Source: Lachnospiraceae bacterium UBA7050 (lineage in GTDB: Bacteria > Bacillota > Clostridia > Lachnospirales > Lachnospiraceae). From it: a stretch of DNA of 49,914 nt. Below the pieces are notes generated by a model. It made no database searches. It had not been told where the DNA came from and saw only the letters and a list, made by a program, of their open reading frames with translations. Positions 23,795 through 32,805 of the stretch are shown piece by piece; the first letter of the stretch is position 1; every line of letters starts with the position of its first letter. Where the stretch lies: positions 1 through 49,914 of the forward strand of contig DLAJ01000034.1 in assembly GCA_002493905.1 (NCBI GenBank), written 5' to 3'. The position numbers and the translations under genes are program-made.

Positions 23795-24478
23795 ATGAAA
23801 AAAAGAATCCTTTTTATGGAAATGAAAATTTCCCTGCCGCTCTATAAAATCGTCTATTCGATCTTATTCATCGTGATTTTAAGTCTGATCCGCGGCGTCT
23901 CCGTCAGTTTTGAAATCGGCATTGCGATGGAACCTGCGCTCGCAATTCTTGCGGCGGCTTTCTGCGCGGACACTTACGCGCTGGAAGTCGTCAGCAGGCG
24001 TTCGGAGGTCTGGCGTCTCTACCCGCTGAAAACAAGAATCCGCGCCGTCGGCAGACGCCTGCTCCTCCAGCAGTTCTTTCTTCTGCTGGTCTCCGCCGCC
24101 GGATACGGATTCTTTTATCTGTTCCAGAAACCGCTTGCCTTCCGTTCTATACAGCCCGACGCCGTCAGCGAAGCCGCGCAGTTTTACTGCTTTCTCGCGG
24201 CGGAAGCGGTGACAATCGTCTTCTTCAGCATGCTGTCGAACACGCTTGCCTGCCTGTTCCATAACCTTTGGTGCGGCATAGGAGGAAGCCTGATCCTCTG
24301 GCTTCTTCTTGACTCCGCTTACGCGCAGCGCCTGCTTGGTTCATGGAACGTGTTTTCCTACGTGTTCCGCAATGTCAGCGCGGCAGATGATTGGAGCTGG
24401 CTGTGCGGGAAAGCCGTATGCCTGCTTTTCTGTATTGCGGCGGCAGCGGTACTGCCCGGACTGCTGAAAAGACGATAG
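23795..24478 (+). CDS. Membrane protein, probable ABC transporter permease subunit (227 aa)
   Basis: About six hydrophobic helices with short loops. No conserved motif identifies the family, but its place between an ABC-2 permease and an ABC ATPase, all on one strand, supports a second permease subunit. GGAGGAG lies 9 bases before the ATG. The 143-base gap before it has no gene. Confidence 0.7.
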   Translation: MKKRILFMEMKISLPLYKIVYSILFIVILSLIRGVSVSFEIGIAMEPALAILAAAFCADTYALEVVSRRSEVWRLYPLKTRIRAVGRRLLLQQFFLLLVSAAGYGFFYLFQKPLAFRSIQPDAVSEAAQFYCFLAAEAVTIVFFSMLSNTLACLFHNLWCGIGGSLILWLLLDSAYAQRLLGSWNVFSYVFRNVSAADDWSWLCGKAVCLLFCIAAAAVLPGLLKRR

Positions 24479-24619
24479 CACGATAAACCAATTGCCCAAA
24501 CAAATATAAAATATTGACAAAAATAAAATTTGAAAATTGCGCAGCCAAAAGCCCTGCCGCGAGCAGTCTCTTGACCCGTTTCCCGCAGGAATAAAGCAGC
24601 GCAGAAATGGAGAATCGAC

Positions 24620-25501
24620 ATGAGTATTCAAATCAACAATCTGACCGTCACATTCAAACACAAAGTAACCGCAATCGATCATGCAAGTCTGGAAATTCCG
24701 ACCGGGGTTTTCGGGCTGCTCGGCGAAAACGGCGCCGGAAAAACAACGCTGATGCGCGTACTGACGACCACGCTTTCGCCCGATTCCGGCACCGTCACAT
24801 TAGACGGCATGCTTTACCACGAAAAAAATTATGCCGCCATTCAGAAGCAGATCGGCTATCTGCCGCAGGAAATTGACCTGTATCCGAATCTGACCGTTCA
24901 GGAATGCTTAGAATATCTGGGCGCTCTTGCGGGTGTTCCGCAAAAGCTCTGCAAAGACCGCATTTCCAATTATCTGGAAAAAACAAATTTAACCGCACAG
25001 CGCAAAAAGAAAATGCGCCAGCTCTCAGGCGGCATGAAGCGGCGCGTCGGACTGATCCAGGCGCTCTTAAACGAACCCGCTTTTTTAATCATCGACGAAC
25101 CCACAACCGGTCTGGACCCGGAGGAGCGCATCCATATCCGCAACCTGATTGTTGATTTTTCAAAAGACCGCACGGTCCTGTTTTCCACTCATGTCGTGGA
25201 AGACTTAGCGGCGGTCTGCAGCCAGCTTGCCGTAATGAAAAAAGGACGCTTTCTCTACTCTGGCAGCATGCAGGAGCTTCTGGACCATGCAAGGGGCTGC
25301 GTCTGGGACTGCGTGGCCGAAGACGCCGCCAAAGCACGCGAACTGGAACAGCGGTACCGCATTTCTTCTAAGCAGTATGTGGAAAACGGCATAGCGCTCA
25401 GAATCTTAAGCCGGACAAAGCCGGATATTGACTGCCGACCACAAAATGCCACCTTAGAGGACGCCTATCTTTATCTAACGGGCGAGCCGCTCCCACGTTG
25501 A
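24620..25501 (+). CDS. ABC transporter ATP-binding protein (293 aa)
   Basis: A drug/Na+-export-type ATPase (CcmA/NatA-like): Walker A GENGAGKTT (35-43), Q-loop LPQ, signature LSGGMKRR (135-142), Walker B FLIIDEP (155-161), D-loop GLDPEE and H-loop STHVVEDL. The C-terminal extension (about 220-293) is usual for this family. GGAGA lies 6 bases before the ATG. It energises the two upstream permeases. Confidence 0.85.
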   Translation: MSIQINNLTVTFKHKVTAIDHASLEIPTGVFGLLGENGAGKTTLMRVLTTTLSPDSGTVTLDGMLYHEKNYAAIQKQIGYLPQEIDLYPNLTVQECLEYLGALAGVPQKLCKDRISNYLEKTNLTAQRKKKMRQLSGGMKRRVGLIQALLNEPAFLIIDEPTTGLDPEERIHIRNLIVDFSKDRTVLFSTHVVEDLAAVCSQLAVMKKGRFLYSGSMQELLDHARGCVWDCVAEDAAKARELEQRYRISSKQYVENGIALRILSRTKPDIDCRPQNATLEDAYLYLTGEPLPR

Positions 25502-25524
25502 GTCCCTCCCAAACGATTCGTTGT

Positions 25525-25580
25525 TTTACAAACAGAATAAATCACTCTATACTGTTACTAACACAGGCAGTCACTGCCTT
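25525..25580 (+). promoter_or_regulatory. Promoter plus palindrome for the XRE-FlhA-like gene
   Basis: TTTACA (25525-25530) and TATACT (25548-25553) are 17 bp apart. A 15-bp inverted repeat, AGGCAGTCACTGCCT (25566-25580), lies around the transcription start, where the XRE protein could repress its own gene. Confidence 0.6.
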
Positions 25581-25605
25581 AAAAAAAGCAACGGAGGATA
25601 CCCCT

Positions 25606-26421
25606 ATGGATTCAATTGGAAGCCGGATTTCTTTTTACAGACAAAATCAAAATATGACGCAGGATGAGCTTGCAAACAGACTAGGTATCACGCCGCAGGC
25701 AGTCTCCAAATGGGAGCGCAGCTTAAGCCTGCCGGACGCAGCATTTCTGCAGTCGCTCTGCCAGATTCTGCAATGCAGCGCAGACGCGCTGCTCGGCATG
25801 CAAAATGTGGAAGCACAGTCACCGCGCAGCCAGATCATCAGTCAGGAGGTCATGAAGCAGCTCTGCTTTTCTCAGGAACCACTGTCCCTTGTGTTCGGAC
25901 TTGACCTGACGCAGCTATTTCTGAACGATGCAGAGAAAAACTATATTACCCTGATTGACAGCTGCCGCCTGCGCCTTGCACACTCAGGCATTCTCATGCC
26001 CGTTGTGCGCATCCGTGATGAATGCGGACTTGCCGCCAATGAATTTCAGATTCTGTCTTATCGCCGCATTCTTTACAAAGAATGTCTTGACAGTCCGGAC
26101 GTTCGGACGATCCCCTATATGACCGAATGCCTTTACCGGACAGTATCCGAACACTATGACGCCATCTTAAACCGCGACCTTGTACGCCTGATCGTGGAAA
26201 ATCTCGGCACGGAATATCCCGCGCTGATCTCAGGCGTCGTCCCTGAAATGCTTTCTTACCGGCTGTTATACCAGCTTTTGAAAAAATTATGGAAACACGG
26301 AAACTGCTTTCTCCATTTGATTCCGATCATCGAACTTGCCGGGGAACTCGTCACGCAGACTCCCGACATTACTGTTGACGGGCTTGCAGACAAAATCCTT
26401 CCGGAATTATTGCTTTCTTAA
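25606..26421 (+). CDS. XRE DNA-binding domain fused to an FlhA/FHIPEP-like cytosolic domain (271 aa)
   Basis: Residues 1-64 are a canonical XRE helix-turn-helix (MTQDELANRLGITPQAVSKW). From about 87 on, the sequence follows the C-terminal cytosolic domain of the type III export gate FlhA/SctV: SRRLRLA-type helix, then LMPVVRIRDECGLAANEFQI (FlhA VRIRDN..L.PNEY.I), and HYDAILNRDLVRLIVENLGT followed by YPALISGVVPEMLSYRLLYQ (FlhA helices of subdomain 4). No membrane part is present, and no flagellar gene lies in the window. ATG 25606 has GGAGG 7 bases upstream; a longer frame to 25498 overlaps the promoter. It is probably a regulator using the FlhA fold as a sensor or oligomerisation domain; its ligand is unknown. 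Confidence 0.75.
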   Translation: MDSIGSRISFYRQNQNMTQDELANRLGITPQAVSKWERSLSLPDAAFLQSLCQILQCSADALLGMQNVEAQSPRSQIISQEVMKQLCFSQEPLSLVFGLDLTQLFLNDAEKNYITLIDSCRLRLAHSGILMPVVRIRDECGLAANEFQILSYRRILYKECLDSPDVRTIPYMTECLYRTVSEHYDAILNRDLVRLIVENLGTEYPALISGVVPEMLSYRLLYQLLKKLWKHGNCFLHLIPIIELAGELVTQTPDITVDGLADKILPELLLS

Positions 26422-26486
26422 AATTTACTACGAAACCCCTTCCGAATCTTAATGATCTTAATGATCTTCATGCATTCTTTCAAAAA

Positions 26487-26514
26487 AGAGGAGCAGACGA
26501 CCGCCTACTCCTCT
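26487..26514 (-). terminator. Terminator of the AI-2E permease gene
   Basis: AGAGGAG and CTCCTCT arms (26487-26493, 26508-26514) enclose a short loop. On the minus strand six T follow. Confidence 0.8.
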
Positions 26515-27659
26515 ATCTTTTTTCCTTTTTTCTTAAGCCGGCTGTCCGCATGGTCCCTCACGAGCACATAGACAACTGCCACAAACGGGATAAAAAAGAT
26601 AATGCCGACAATACCGAACAGACTGCCGCCGAGCAGCGCCGCAAGCAGCGTATAGACCGGCGGAAGCCCGACCGATCTGCCAACGACACGCGGATAAATC
26701 AATTTTCCTTCCAAAAATTGGACAACCTGATACACCACTACGGATAAAACAGCCTTCCACGGGCTGATGATGCAGATGAGCAGCGCTCCGACCGCGCAGG
26801 CGATCCACGAACCGATATACGGGATAAACGACAGCACCGCCGCAAGCACGCCGATCAGACTCGCATAGGGAAGCTGAAAAACGGTAAACGCGATAAATAG
26901 CAGGACTGCGACGATGAACGCTTCCACACACTGCCCCGAAAGAAATTTGGCATAAGTCGCATTGACCAGTCTGCCGACCTCACATACCCTGTCCGCATGC
27001 TCTTCTTTCAAATACGCATAAAGGAGCTTCCGTGCCTGCATGGCAAGCTTTTTCTTGCTTAGCATCATATAAATTGCAACAATCAGACTCATGCTGACCG
27101 ATAGCACATTTCCAAGCGTAGTTGTCGCGATCGTCAGTGCTTTTCCTGCAATATCATAAGCGCCGTTTGTGATACTCACGATCATGCTCTTGATATTTTC
27201 ATCGGAAAGCGCCTCCTGCAATGCGTCGAGATTGAAAACTTCTTCCGTCAGCCACTCGGAATCAATATGCTCCTCTGCAAACGCAATGATTTCCGGAACT
27301 GCCTGCTGAATGCCCGCAAACAGGCTCTTCAGGGATGCAATCACCTCAGGGACTGCAAGAATCGCGACAAATACGATCACAAGCAAAAGACTGATCAGTG
27401 TAAGCCACATGCTGATAAACCGGATCCTATTTTCCGACAGTCTCTGCCTTTTCCGGTTCAGTCTGGCAAACAGCCCTTCAAAGCCGCGCATCGGTACGTT
27501 TAGCACAAACGCCATAACTGCCCCGATGACAACCGGAAGAATCATGCCCCATACGTTTAACAGCAGTCCGCCGATTTTCTCCACGTGAAGCGCTGCCGCA
27601 AACAATGCTGCCCCGATTCCCATGAGCAGTACGATCCTTCTCATTCGTTCCTTCTCCAT
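26505..27659 (-). CDS. AI-2E family (PerM/YtvI-like) permease (384 aa)
   Basis: Around eight membrane helices with the family arrangement: two N-terminal helix pairs, a central helical extracellular segment (about 120-175), and a C-terminal core with LSFIPYIGSWIACAVGALLI and PRVVGRSVGLPPVYTLLAAL, the conserved P-x-(V/I)-x-(G/S) loop. Members are named for an E. coli protein proposed to release autoinducer-2; others act as Na+/H+ antiporters, so substrate is uncertain. The single gene is closed by a terminator and faces away from the XRE-FlhA gene. Confidence 0.85.
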   Translation of the reverse strand: MEKERMRRIVLLMGIGAALFAAALHVEKIGGLLLNVWGMILPVVIGAVMAFVLNVPMRGFEGLFARLNRKRQRLSENRIRFISMWLTLISLLLVIVFVAILAVPEVIASLKSLFAGIQQAVPEIIAFAEEHIDSEWLTEEVFNLDALQEALSDENIKSMIVSITNGAYDIAGKALTIATTTLGNVLSVSMSLIVAIYMMLSKKKLAMQARKLLYAYLKEEHADRVCEVGRLVNATYAKFLSGQCVEAFIVAVLLFIAFTVFQLPYASLIGVLAAVLSFIPYIGSWIACAVGALLICIISPWKAVLSVVVYQVVQFLEGKLIYPRVVGRSVGLPPVYTLLAALLGGSLFGIVGIIFFIPFVAVVYVLVRDHADSRLKKKGKKIEE

Positions 27660-28056
27660 TTTCCCTGTCCGCCCTTTCTCTATGCAGTCTACGGCATGCA
27701 GTCTGCGGCATCCATTTCGGGACCTTTATCCTCATTGCAGTCCCAACGGATGTGTTTTGCCATTCAGCTATAGTCTATCATAAAAACTTCCCGCCGCCTA
27801 TACTTGCCCTCATTCTTTTTACATGCTATAATGAACTCGAAAATGCAGCCGCTGCGCGTCCGCCGCGCTTTGCGCTTACCATTTTCTCGTTATCATGTTA
27901 GGTGAAATCAAATGCTCACTTACGTTCGCGCTTGATTTCCTGCTGACATGCTATAATGATGACAACCCCAAACGGGCAGCTGAGCAGTGCTGCTCCTCCC
28001 GCCTGCATGACATTTTACGCCGGCGGACATCACAAATTTCTGAAAGGAATCCCAGG
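27660..28056 (+). promoter_or_regulatory. Leader with two promoter-like elements and inverted repeats before the PLP enzyme gene
   Basis: The block ACATGCTATAATGA occurs twice (27821-27834 and 27947-27960), each an extended -10 box. The first has TTGCCC 17 bp upstream (27804-27809). Between them are two dyads: GAAAATG/CATTTTC (27840-27893) and GAAATCAA/TTGATTTC (27904-27939). I could not fit a SAM riboswitch or T-box to the sequence. No gene was seen here. Confidence 0.45.
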
Positions 28057-29244
28057 ATGAAGAATTTCAGCAATTTTACCGATTACAGCAGAAAAGAAGA
28101 CTACCATTTCGAATCAAAAGCAGTTCACGGCGCACTCGGACACGATCCGTTTTCCGGTGCAGTGAGCATGCCGATCTATCAGACCTCCACCTTCCGGCAC
28201 AGGGCGCTGTTTGACTCAACCGGATTTGATTATTCGCGTCTGTCTAATCCGACAAGATTAGAACTGGAGCGGACCATGGCAATTCTGGAAGAAGGCGTGG
28301 AGGGCTTTGCTTTCACGAGCGGTCAGGCAGCAAACATGGCAGTCTTCACGATGTTAAATCCCGGAGACGAAGTGCTTTTATCCGACGATATTTACGGCGG
28401 CACATTCCGTATCGGCAACGACATTTTCACACGCTACGGCGCTGCTTTTACTTATATTGACATGTGCGACCTGGATCTTTTGGAGCGCAGCTTCCATGAG
28501 AATACCAAAATGGTCTATCTCGAAACGCCGACCAATCCGATGATGAAGGTTGCAGACATTGCGGCAATCGCGCAGATGGCTCACGATCATGGATGTCTCC
28601 TCGTCGTGGACAATACGCTGATGTCCCCTTATTTTCAAAAGCCGATCACACTCGGCGCGGACATTGTTGTCCACAGCGCGACCAAATTTATCTGCGGACA
28701 CAACGACGTGCTCGCCGGCATCGTCGTCGTCAATTCCGAAGAACTTGCTGCATACATGCACGGTCAGATCAAAACGCACGGCAACCAGCTCGCTCCGATG
28801 GACAGCTGGCTTCTTTTGCGCGGCATTAAGACCCTGCCGGTCCGCATGGATCGCCACGCCGAAAACACCATGAAAGTTGCAAATTGGCTCCGTGCACAGG
28901 ACAAAATAAAGAAAATCTTCTATGTCGGCTTTGAAGACCACCCGGGGCACGATATTATGAAAAAACAATGTTCCGGTTTTGGCGCAATGATCTCGATCAA
29001 TGTCGATTCCTTCGAAACTGTGAAAAAAGTTCTCCGCCGCGTCGATCTTGTCATGTTCGCGGAAAGCCTCGGCGGCACGGAAACGCTCATCACTTACCCC
29101 CGGACACAGACGCACGAGTCCCTGACCGAGGAGAACCGTCAGCGTCTCGGCATCACTGACAGTTTCCTCCGTATCTCCGTCGGGCTGGAGCACGCAGACG
29201 ATATTATCGCGGACTTCGATCAGGCCTTAAATGGCGAAGACTAA
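28057..29244 (+). CDS. Cys/Met metabolism PLP-dependent enzyme, cystathionine gamma/beta-lyase type (395 aa)
   Basis: Fold-type I trans-sulphuration family. Visible features include YSRLSNPTR near the N-terminus, FTSGQAANMAVF, the substrate/PLP stretch YLETPTNPMMKV, VVDNTLMSPYFQKPI, and the PLP lysine in VVHSATKFICGHNDV. The C-terminus SLGGTETLITYP...RISVGLEHADDI is diagnostic. The exact reaction (cystathionine beta-lyase, gamma-lyase or gamma-synthase) cannot be fixed by eye. ATG 28057 has AAAGGA 8 bases upstream; a frame extending to 27895 overlaps the promoter. It is monocistronic with a stack of terminators after it. Confidence 0.9.
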   Translation: MKNFSNFTDYSRKEDYHFESKAVHGALGHDPFSGAVSMPIYQTSTFRHRALFDSTGFDYSRLSNPTRLELERTMAILEEGVEGFAFTSGQAANMAVFTMLNPGDEVLLSDDIYGGTFRIGNDIFTRYGAAFTYIDMCDLDLLERSFHENTKMVYLETPTNPMMKVADIAAIAQMAHDHGCLLVVDNTLMSPYFQKPITLGADIVVHSATKFICGHNDVLAGIVVVNSEELAAYMHGQIKTHGNQLAPMDSWLLLRGIKTLPVRMDRHAENTMKVANWLRAQDKIKKIFYVGFEDHPGHDIMKKQCSGFGAMISINVDSFETVKKVLRRVDLVMFAESLGGTETLITYPRTQTHESLTEENRQRLGITDSFLRISVGLEHADDIIADFDQALNGED

Positions 29245-29395
29245 AAAAGACCGCAGAGCGGTCTTTCGAAGAAATGCCTTCGGCATTTCTTCCGGGATTG
29301 AGAAAATTCCTATAGACAAAAAAAGACCGCAGAGCGGTCTTTCGGAATTTCTGATATTGATTTGACAAAAGCGCTGCCACATGCGGCAGCGCTTT
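29244..29395 (+). terminator. Four stacked hairpins between the PLP enzyme and dapF
   Basis: Hairpins are AAAGACCGC/GCGGTCTTT (29246-29266), GAAGAAATGCC/GGCATTTCTTC (29268-29292), AAAGACCGC/GCGGTCTTT again (29322-29342) and AAAGCGCTGCC/GGCAGCGCTTT (29368-29395). The first and third are identical copies 76 bp apart. Confidence 0.75.
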
Positions 29396-29496
29396 CTTCA
29401 TTGAGGGAAACAGCAGACCGCATGACACGGTTGTCATTTCCGCAGATATATGGCTATGAAGAGATTCCACACTGAGAAAGGAGCACCATTACAGCA

Positions 29497-30354
29497 ATGA
29501 AAATCTGTTTTACCAAAATGCAGGCATACGGCAACGATTATGTATATATTGATGCGATTCATCAGCAGCTGGGCAATCTTCCCGCACTGGCGCGTTTTTT
29601 AAGCGACCGGCATTTCGGCGTCGGCTCCGACGGCATGATCTTAATCTGCCCGTCCGAGACAGCTGACTTCCGTATGCGCGTGTTTAATCCCGACGGCAGC
29701 GAAGCGGAAATGTGCGGAAATGCCAGCCGCAGTGTCGGCAAATTCGTCTATGACCATCACCTCACAACCAAAACAGATCTTACGCTTGAGACACTCGGCG
29801 GCATCAAACAGCTGCATCTTTTTGTCGAAAACGGCATTGTTATCAATATTCGCGCGGACATTGGCGTTCCCGTTATGGAGCCTGCCCGCATTCCCGTCAA
29901 CACGTGCCTTGCAGAATTTGTCAATCAGCCCGTACGCGTGCTTGACCGCGATTTTCACGTGACCGCGTTAAGCTGGGGAAATCCGCACATGGTAACATTT
30001 GTGGAGAATGTCTCCGATTTTGATGTCGATGCCTTCGGCTATGCCTTTGAGCATCTGACTTCCCTTTTTCCTCAAAAAACAAATGTGACCTTTGCAGAAT
30101 TTGTTGACCGCAGCCACCTGAAAATGCGCGAATGGGAACGTGGCACCGGTGAAACGATCGGCTGCGGCACAGGCTGCTGCACGGCAGTCGTCGCCGCTGT
30201 GCGCCTTGGCATGTGCAGCCGGCGCGTGACAGTCTCGCAGATCGGCGGACCGCTTGATGTCGAATGGGACGAAAAAAGCGGACATGTTCTGATGACCGGA
30301 CCTTCCCACACGGTTTTTGAATCGGAAATTGACGTCAGCCATATCATGCCGTAA
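29497..30354 (+). CDS. dapF: Diaminopimelate epimerase (285 aa)
   Basis: DapF interconverts LL- and meso-diaminopimelate for lysine and peptidoglycan synthesis. The start MKICFTKMQAYGNDYVYIDA fits family F-x-KM-x-G-N-D-(Y/F). The two catalytic cysteines are visible: Cys73 in MCGNASR and Cys223 in GETIGCGTGCCTA. The length is normal. AAAGGAG lies 13 bases before the ATG. It is followed by murE, which uses the same meso-diaminopimelate, a sensible functional pair. Confidence 0.95.
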   Translation: MKICFTKMQAYGNDYVYIDAIHQQLGNLPALARFLSDRHFGVGSDGMILICPSETADFRMRVFNPDGSEAEMCGNASRSVGKFVYDHHLTTKTDLTLETLGGIKQLHLFVENGIVINIRADIGVPVMEPARIPVNTCLAEFVNQPVRVLDRDFHVTALSWGNPHMVTFVENVSDFDVDAFGYAFEHLTSLFPQKTNVTFAEFVDRSHLKMREWERGTGETIGCGTGCCTAVVAAVRLGMCSRRVTVSQIGGPLDVEWDEKSGHVLMTGPSHTVFESEIDVSHIMP

Positions 30355-30473
30355 ATGATGCATAGCTTACGGCATAGCAGCCGATACAGCCTCGGTTCCC
30401 AATACCGGATTGTATATTTCCGCGTTAGATAGGAATTCTATGGCTATACTACATACGGGAGGACTCATGCTTC

Positions 30474-31967
30474 ATGAAAATACAGACTCTGCTGGAAGGC
30501 TTGGACTACGAATTACAAACCGGAAACATTCTTGATGATGTCACAGAAGTTGTTTACGATTCGCGGAAAGTCAGCAAGGGCTGTCTGTTTGTCTGCATTG
30601 CCGGAACCACACAGGACGCTCATAAATTTATTCCCGAAGTCCTCGAAAAAGGCGCATCTGCGCTCATCGTCGATTCGGGACATACCGCTTCTGCCAAAGT
30701 CATGGTGTCAGCCTCCGGAAAAGAGAATGTAACTGTCGTTTCCACCGAAAACACGAGAAAAGCTCTCGCCTATGCGGCGGCAGCCCAGTACGGTCATCCC
30801 GCTTCCAAGCTCACAACAATCGGCATCACGGGAACAAAAGGAAAAACGACGACCTCCTATATGGTGCAGTCCATTCTGGAACATGCCGGAAAAAATGTCG
30901 GCGTCATCGGGACGATCGGCTGCGTCATCAACGGTCAGAAATATAAGACCGTCAACACAACTCCTGAAAGCTTTGAGCTGCAGCGCCTCCTCTCTCTCAT
31001 GGTAGAAGCAGGCTGCGAATACTGCGTCATGGAAGTCTCGTCACAGGGATTAAAATTAAACCGCGTGGACGGCTTTGTTTTTGACATCGGCGTCTTTACG
31101 AATTTTTCCGCCGATCACATTGGTCCGAATGAGCATGCAACAATGGATGAATATCTTCATTGCAAGTCCCTGCTCTTCCGTCAATGCCGCGTCGGCCTCT
31201 TAAACTGTGACGATGATGCTTACGAAGAAATGATTAAGGGTCATACCTGCAGCATCCATACATTTGGCTTTCATGAGCATGCCGACCTGCGGGCGCAGGA
31301 TTTCGAATCGACCAAAAACGGAAACGAGATCGGTATCCGTTTTTATGCGTCCGGCGTCCTGAACGCAAAGGTATCCGTTCCTGTTCCCGGAAAATTCAGC
31401 GCTTACAATGCGCTCTGCGCGCTCATGATCGGTCACAGCATTGGTATTTCTAATGATATTATGCTGCGTGCACTTTCTACCATTCACGTAAAGGGACGTT
31501 TGGAAATTGTGCCGACCAAGGGAAATTATACGGTCATGATCGATTATGCGCACAACGAACTGAGCGTTGAGAGTCTGCTTTCCACAATCCTTACCTATCA
31601 GCCGCACCGCATTATCTGCGTTTACGGTGGCGGAGGAAACCGTGACCGTATGAGGCGGTATGCAATGGGCGAGCTGTGCGGCAGAATGGCGGACCTTTCG
31701 ATTCTGACCTGCGACAATCCGCGCAATGAAGACATTTCCTCGATCAACGCGGATATCAAAGTCGGTCTTGCCAAAAGCAATGGGAAATATATTGAGATTG
31801 ACGACCGCAGGGAAGCAGTCTGGCATGCAATGGACATTGCCGAAGAAAATGACATCATTATTTTGCTCGGAAAAGGACATGAGGATTATCAGGAAATCCG
31901 CGGCGTCAAATACCATTACAGTGAACGGGAATCCGTAGAGTCTTATGAGCAGAGAAACCTCCGATAA
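30474..31967 (+). CDS. murE: UDP-MurNAc-tripeptide ligase adding meso-diaminopimelate (497 aa)
   Basis: MurE attaches meso-diaminopimelate to UDP-MurNAc-L-Ala-D-Glu in the cytoplasm. The three Mur domains are present: N-terminal UDP-binding (1-95), central ATPase with P-loop GITGTKGKTTTS (117-128), and C-terminal ligase with DNPR (about 414-417), the motif that marks diaminopimelate rather than lysine specificity. GGGAGG lies 11 bases before the ATG. It supports a Gram-positive with diaminopimelate-type wall, as in Clostridia. Confidence 0.95.
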   Translation: MKIQTLLEGLDYELQTGNILDDVTEVVYDSRKVSKGCLFVCIAGTTQDAHKFIPEVLEKGASALIVDSGHTASAKVMVSASGKENVTVVSTENTRKALAYAAAAQYGHPASKLTTIGITGTKGKTTTSYMVQSILEHAGKNVGVIGTIGCVINGQKYKTVNTTPESFELQRLLSLMVEAGCEYCVMEVSSQGLKLNRVDGFVFDIGVFTNFSADHIGPNEHATMDEYLHCKSLLFRQCRVGLLNCDDDAYEEMIKGHTCSIHTFGFHEHADLRAQDFESTKNGNEIGIRFYASGVLNAKVSVPVPGKFSAYNALCALMIGHSIGISNDIMLRALSTIHVKGRLEIVPTKGNYTVMIDYAHNELSVESLLSTILTYQPHRIICVYGGGGNRDRMRRYAMGELCGRMADLSILTCDNPRNEDISSINADIKVGLAKSNGKYIEIDDRREAVWHAMDIAEENDIIILLGKGHEDYQEIRGVKYHYSERESVESYEQRNLR

Positions 31968-32076
31968 AAAACAGCTTCATTGCAAGCGCATTCCTGCCAC
32001 AGTTACACAGCAGTAAAGATGCACCCGCATGAAGCTGCATGCTTTGTTTGCTCTATTTACCCTATTTTGTATTTTT

Positions 32077-32553
32077 TCACTTAAGCGGCTTTGCTCCCGC
32101 TTTTTCCTGCATTTTCTCAGTAAAACGCTTAAATCTTCCTTTTTTCTTTGAAGGCTTTAGAAGCGCCGTCCCGCGCACCGGCTTTACATCACTGATATAA
32201 ATTCCACTGACGGTCACCTTCACTTCTTTTTTTACAGGAATCAGCTCAAATACCTTCGCATCACAGACCAGAGACATAATCTGCGGTCCGACCTTCGCCT
32301 TGACAATAGGAAGCTTCGCACGGCGCATGATCTTCGGCGTCTGTTCCAATACGGCGGCAGGAAGCCCCGCGTCCCTAAGCCTCATTTTTTTCTTATCTAT
32401 CACAAGAATATGAACCGTCTGCTTTACAGCCTCCATCTGGGATTCCTGTGCGGCCTGCTTCTTTTGCAGTTTCCTTCCAGCAAAATAGAGAATGACCAGA
32501 ATAACAAGCAAAACAGCGACAATGATTAAAATCGTCAATAACACCGGATTCAT
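32077..32553 (-). CDS. Membrane-anchored hypothetical protein (158 aa)
   Basis: One N-terminal membrane helix (3-25) with a basic stop-transfer sequence (GRKLQKKQ) precedes a small soluble domain of beta character (HILVIDKKKMRLRDAGLP, KVGPQIMSLVCDAKVFELIP, VSGIYISDVKPVRG) and a Lys-rich tail. I recall similar stand-alone proteins in Lachnospiraceae but no function. GGAGG lies 10 bases before the ATG. It is transcribed against its neighbours. Confidence 0.65.
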   Translation of the reverse strand: MNPVLLTILIIVAVLLVILVILYFAGRKLQKKQAAQESQMEAVKQTVHILVIDKKKMRLRDAGLPAAVLEQTPKIMRRAKLPIVKAKVGPQIMSLVCDAKVFELIPVKKEVKVTVSGIYISDVKPVRGTALLKPSKKKGRFKRFTEKMQEKAGAKPLK

Positions 32554-32805
32554 AGGTTCCTTACCTCCTGCAGTTCTTCACTTTAAGAATTGTATCATTT
32601 TTTAGGACTGCGCGCAATGACTTCTTTCGGGAAACTCAGAGCATACAGGATATATCCGGAAACGTGAAAGTTATGTGAATTTTAGGGAAAGACTTTAATT
32701 AAGCCCCGTTTTGTGGTATAAATGAGATATTGCATGTCAGCAGACTTATAAAACCATATCTCTGCAAGTACAGGAACAGACATGCCAATAGAAAGGTACG
32801 GTAAA

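Noticed and set aside
25606..26421. A genuine FlhA or type III secretion gene
   Set aside because: It has no membrane helices of the export gate and no flagellar or injectisome genes nearby, and it begins with a DNA-binding domain.
27895..28056. Longer N-terminus for the PLP enzyme
   Set aside because: The extra 54 codons cover a promoter and an inverted repeat and do not resemble the family. The ATG at 28057 has a good ribosome binding site.
27660..28056. SAM riboswitch or T-box leader upstream of the PLP enzyme
   Set aside because: I could not place the conserved T-box sequence or SAM-I core in this stretch. Only simple dyads are visible.
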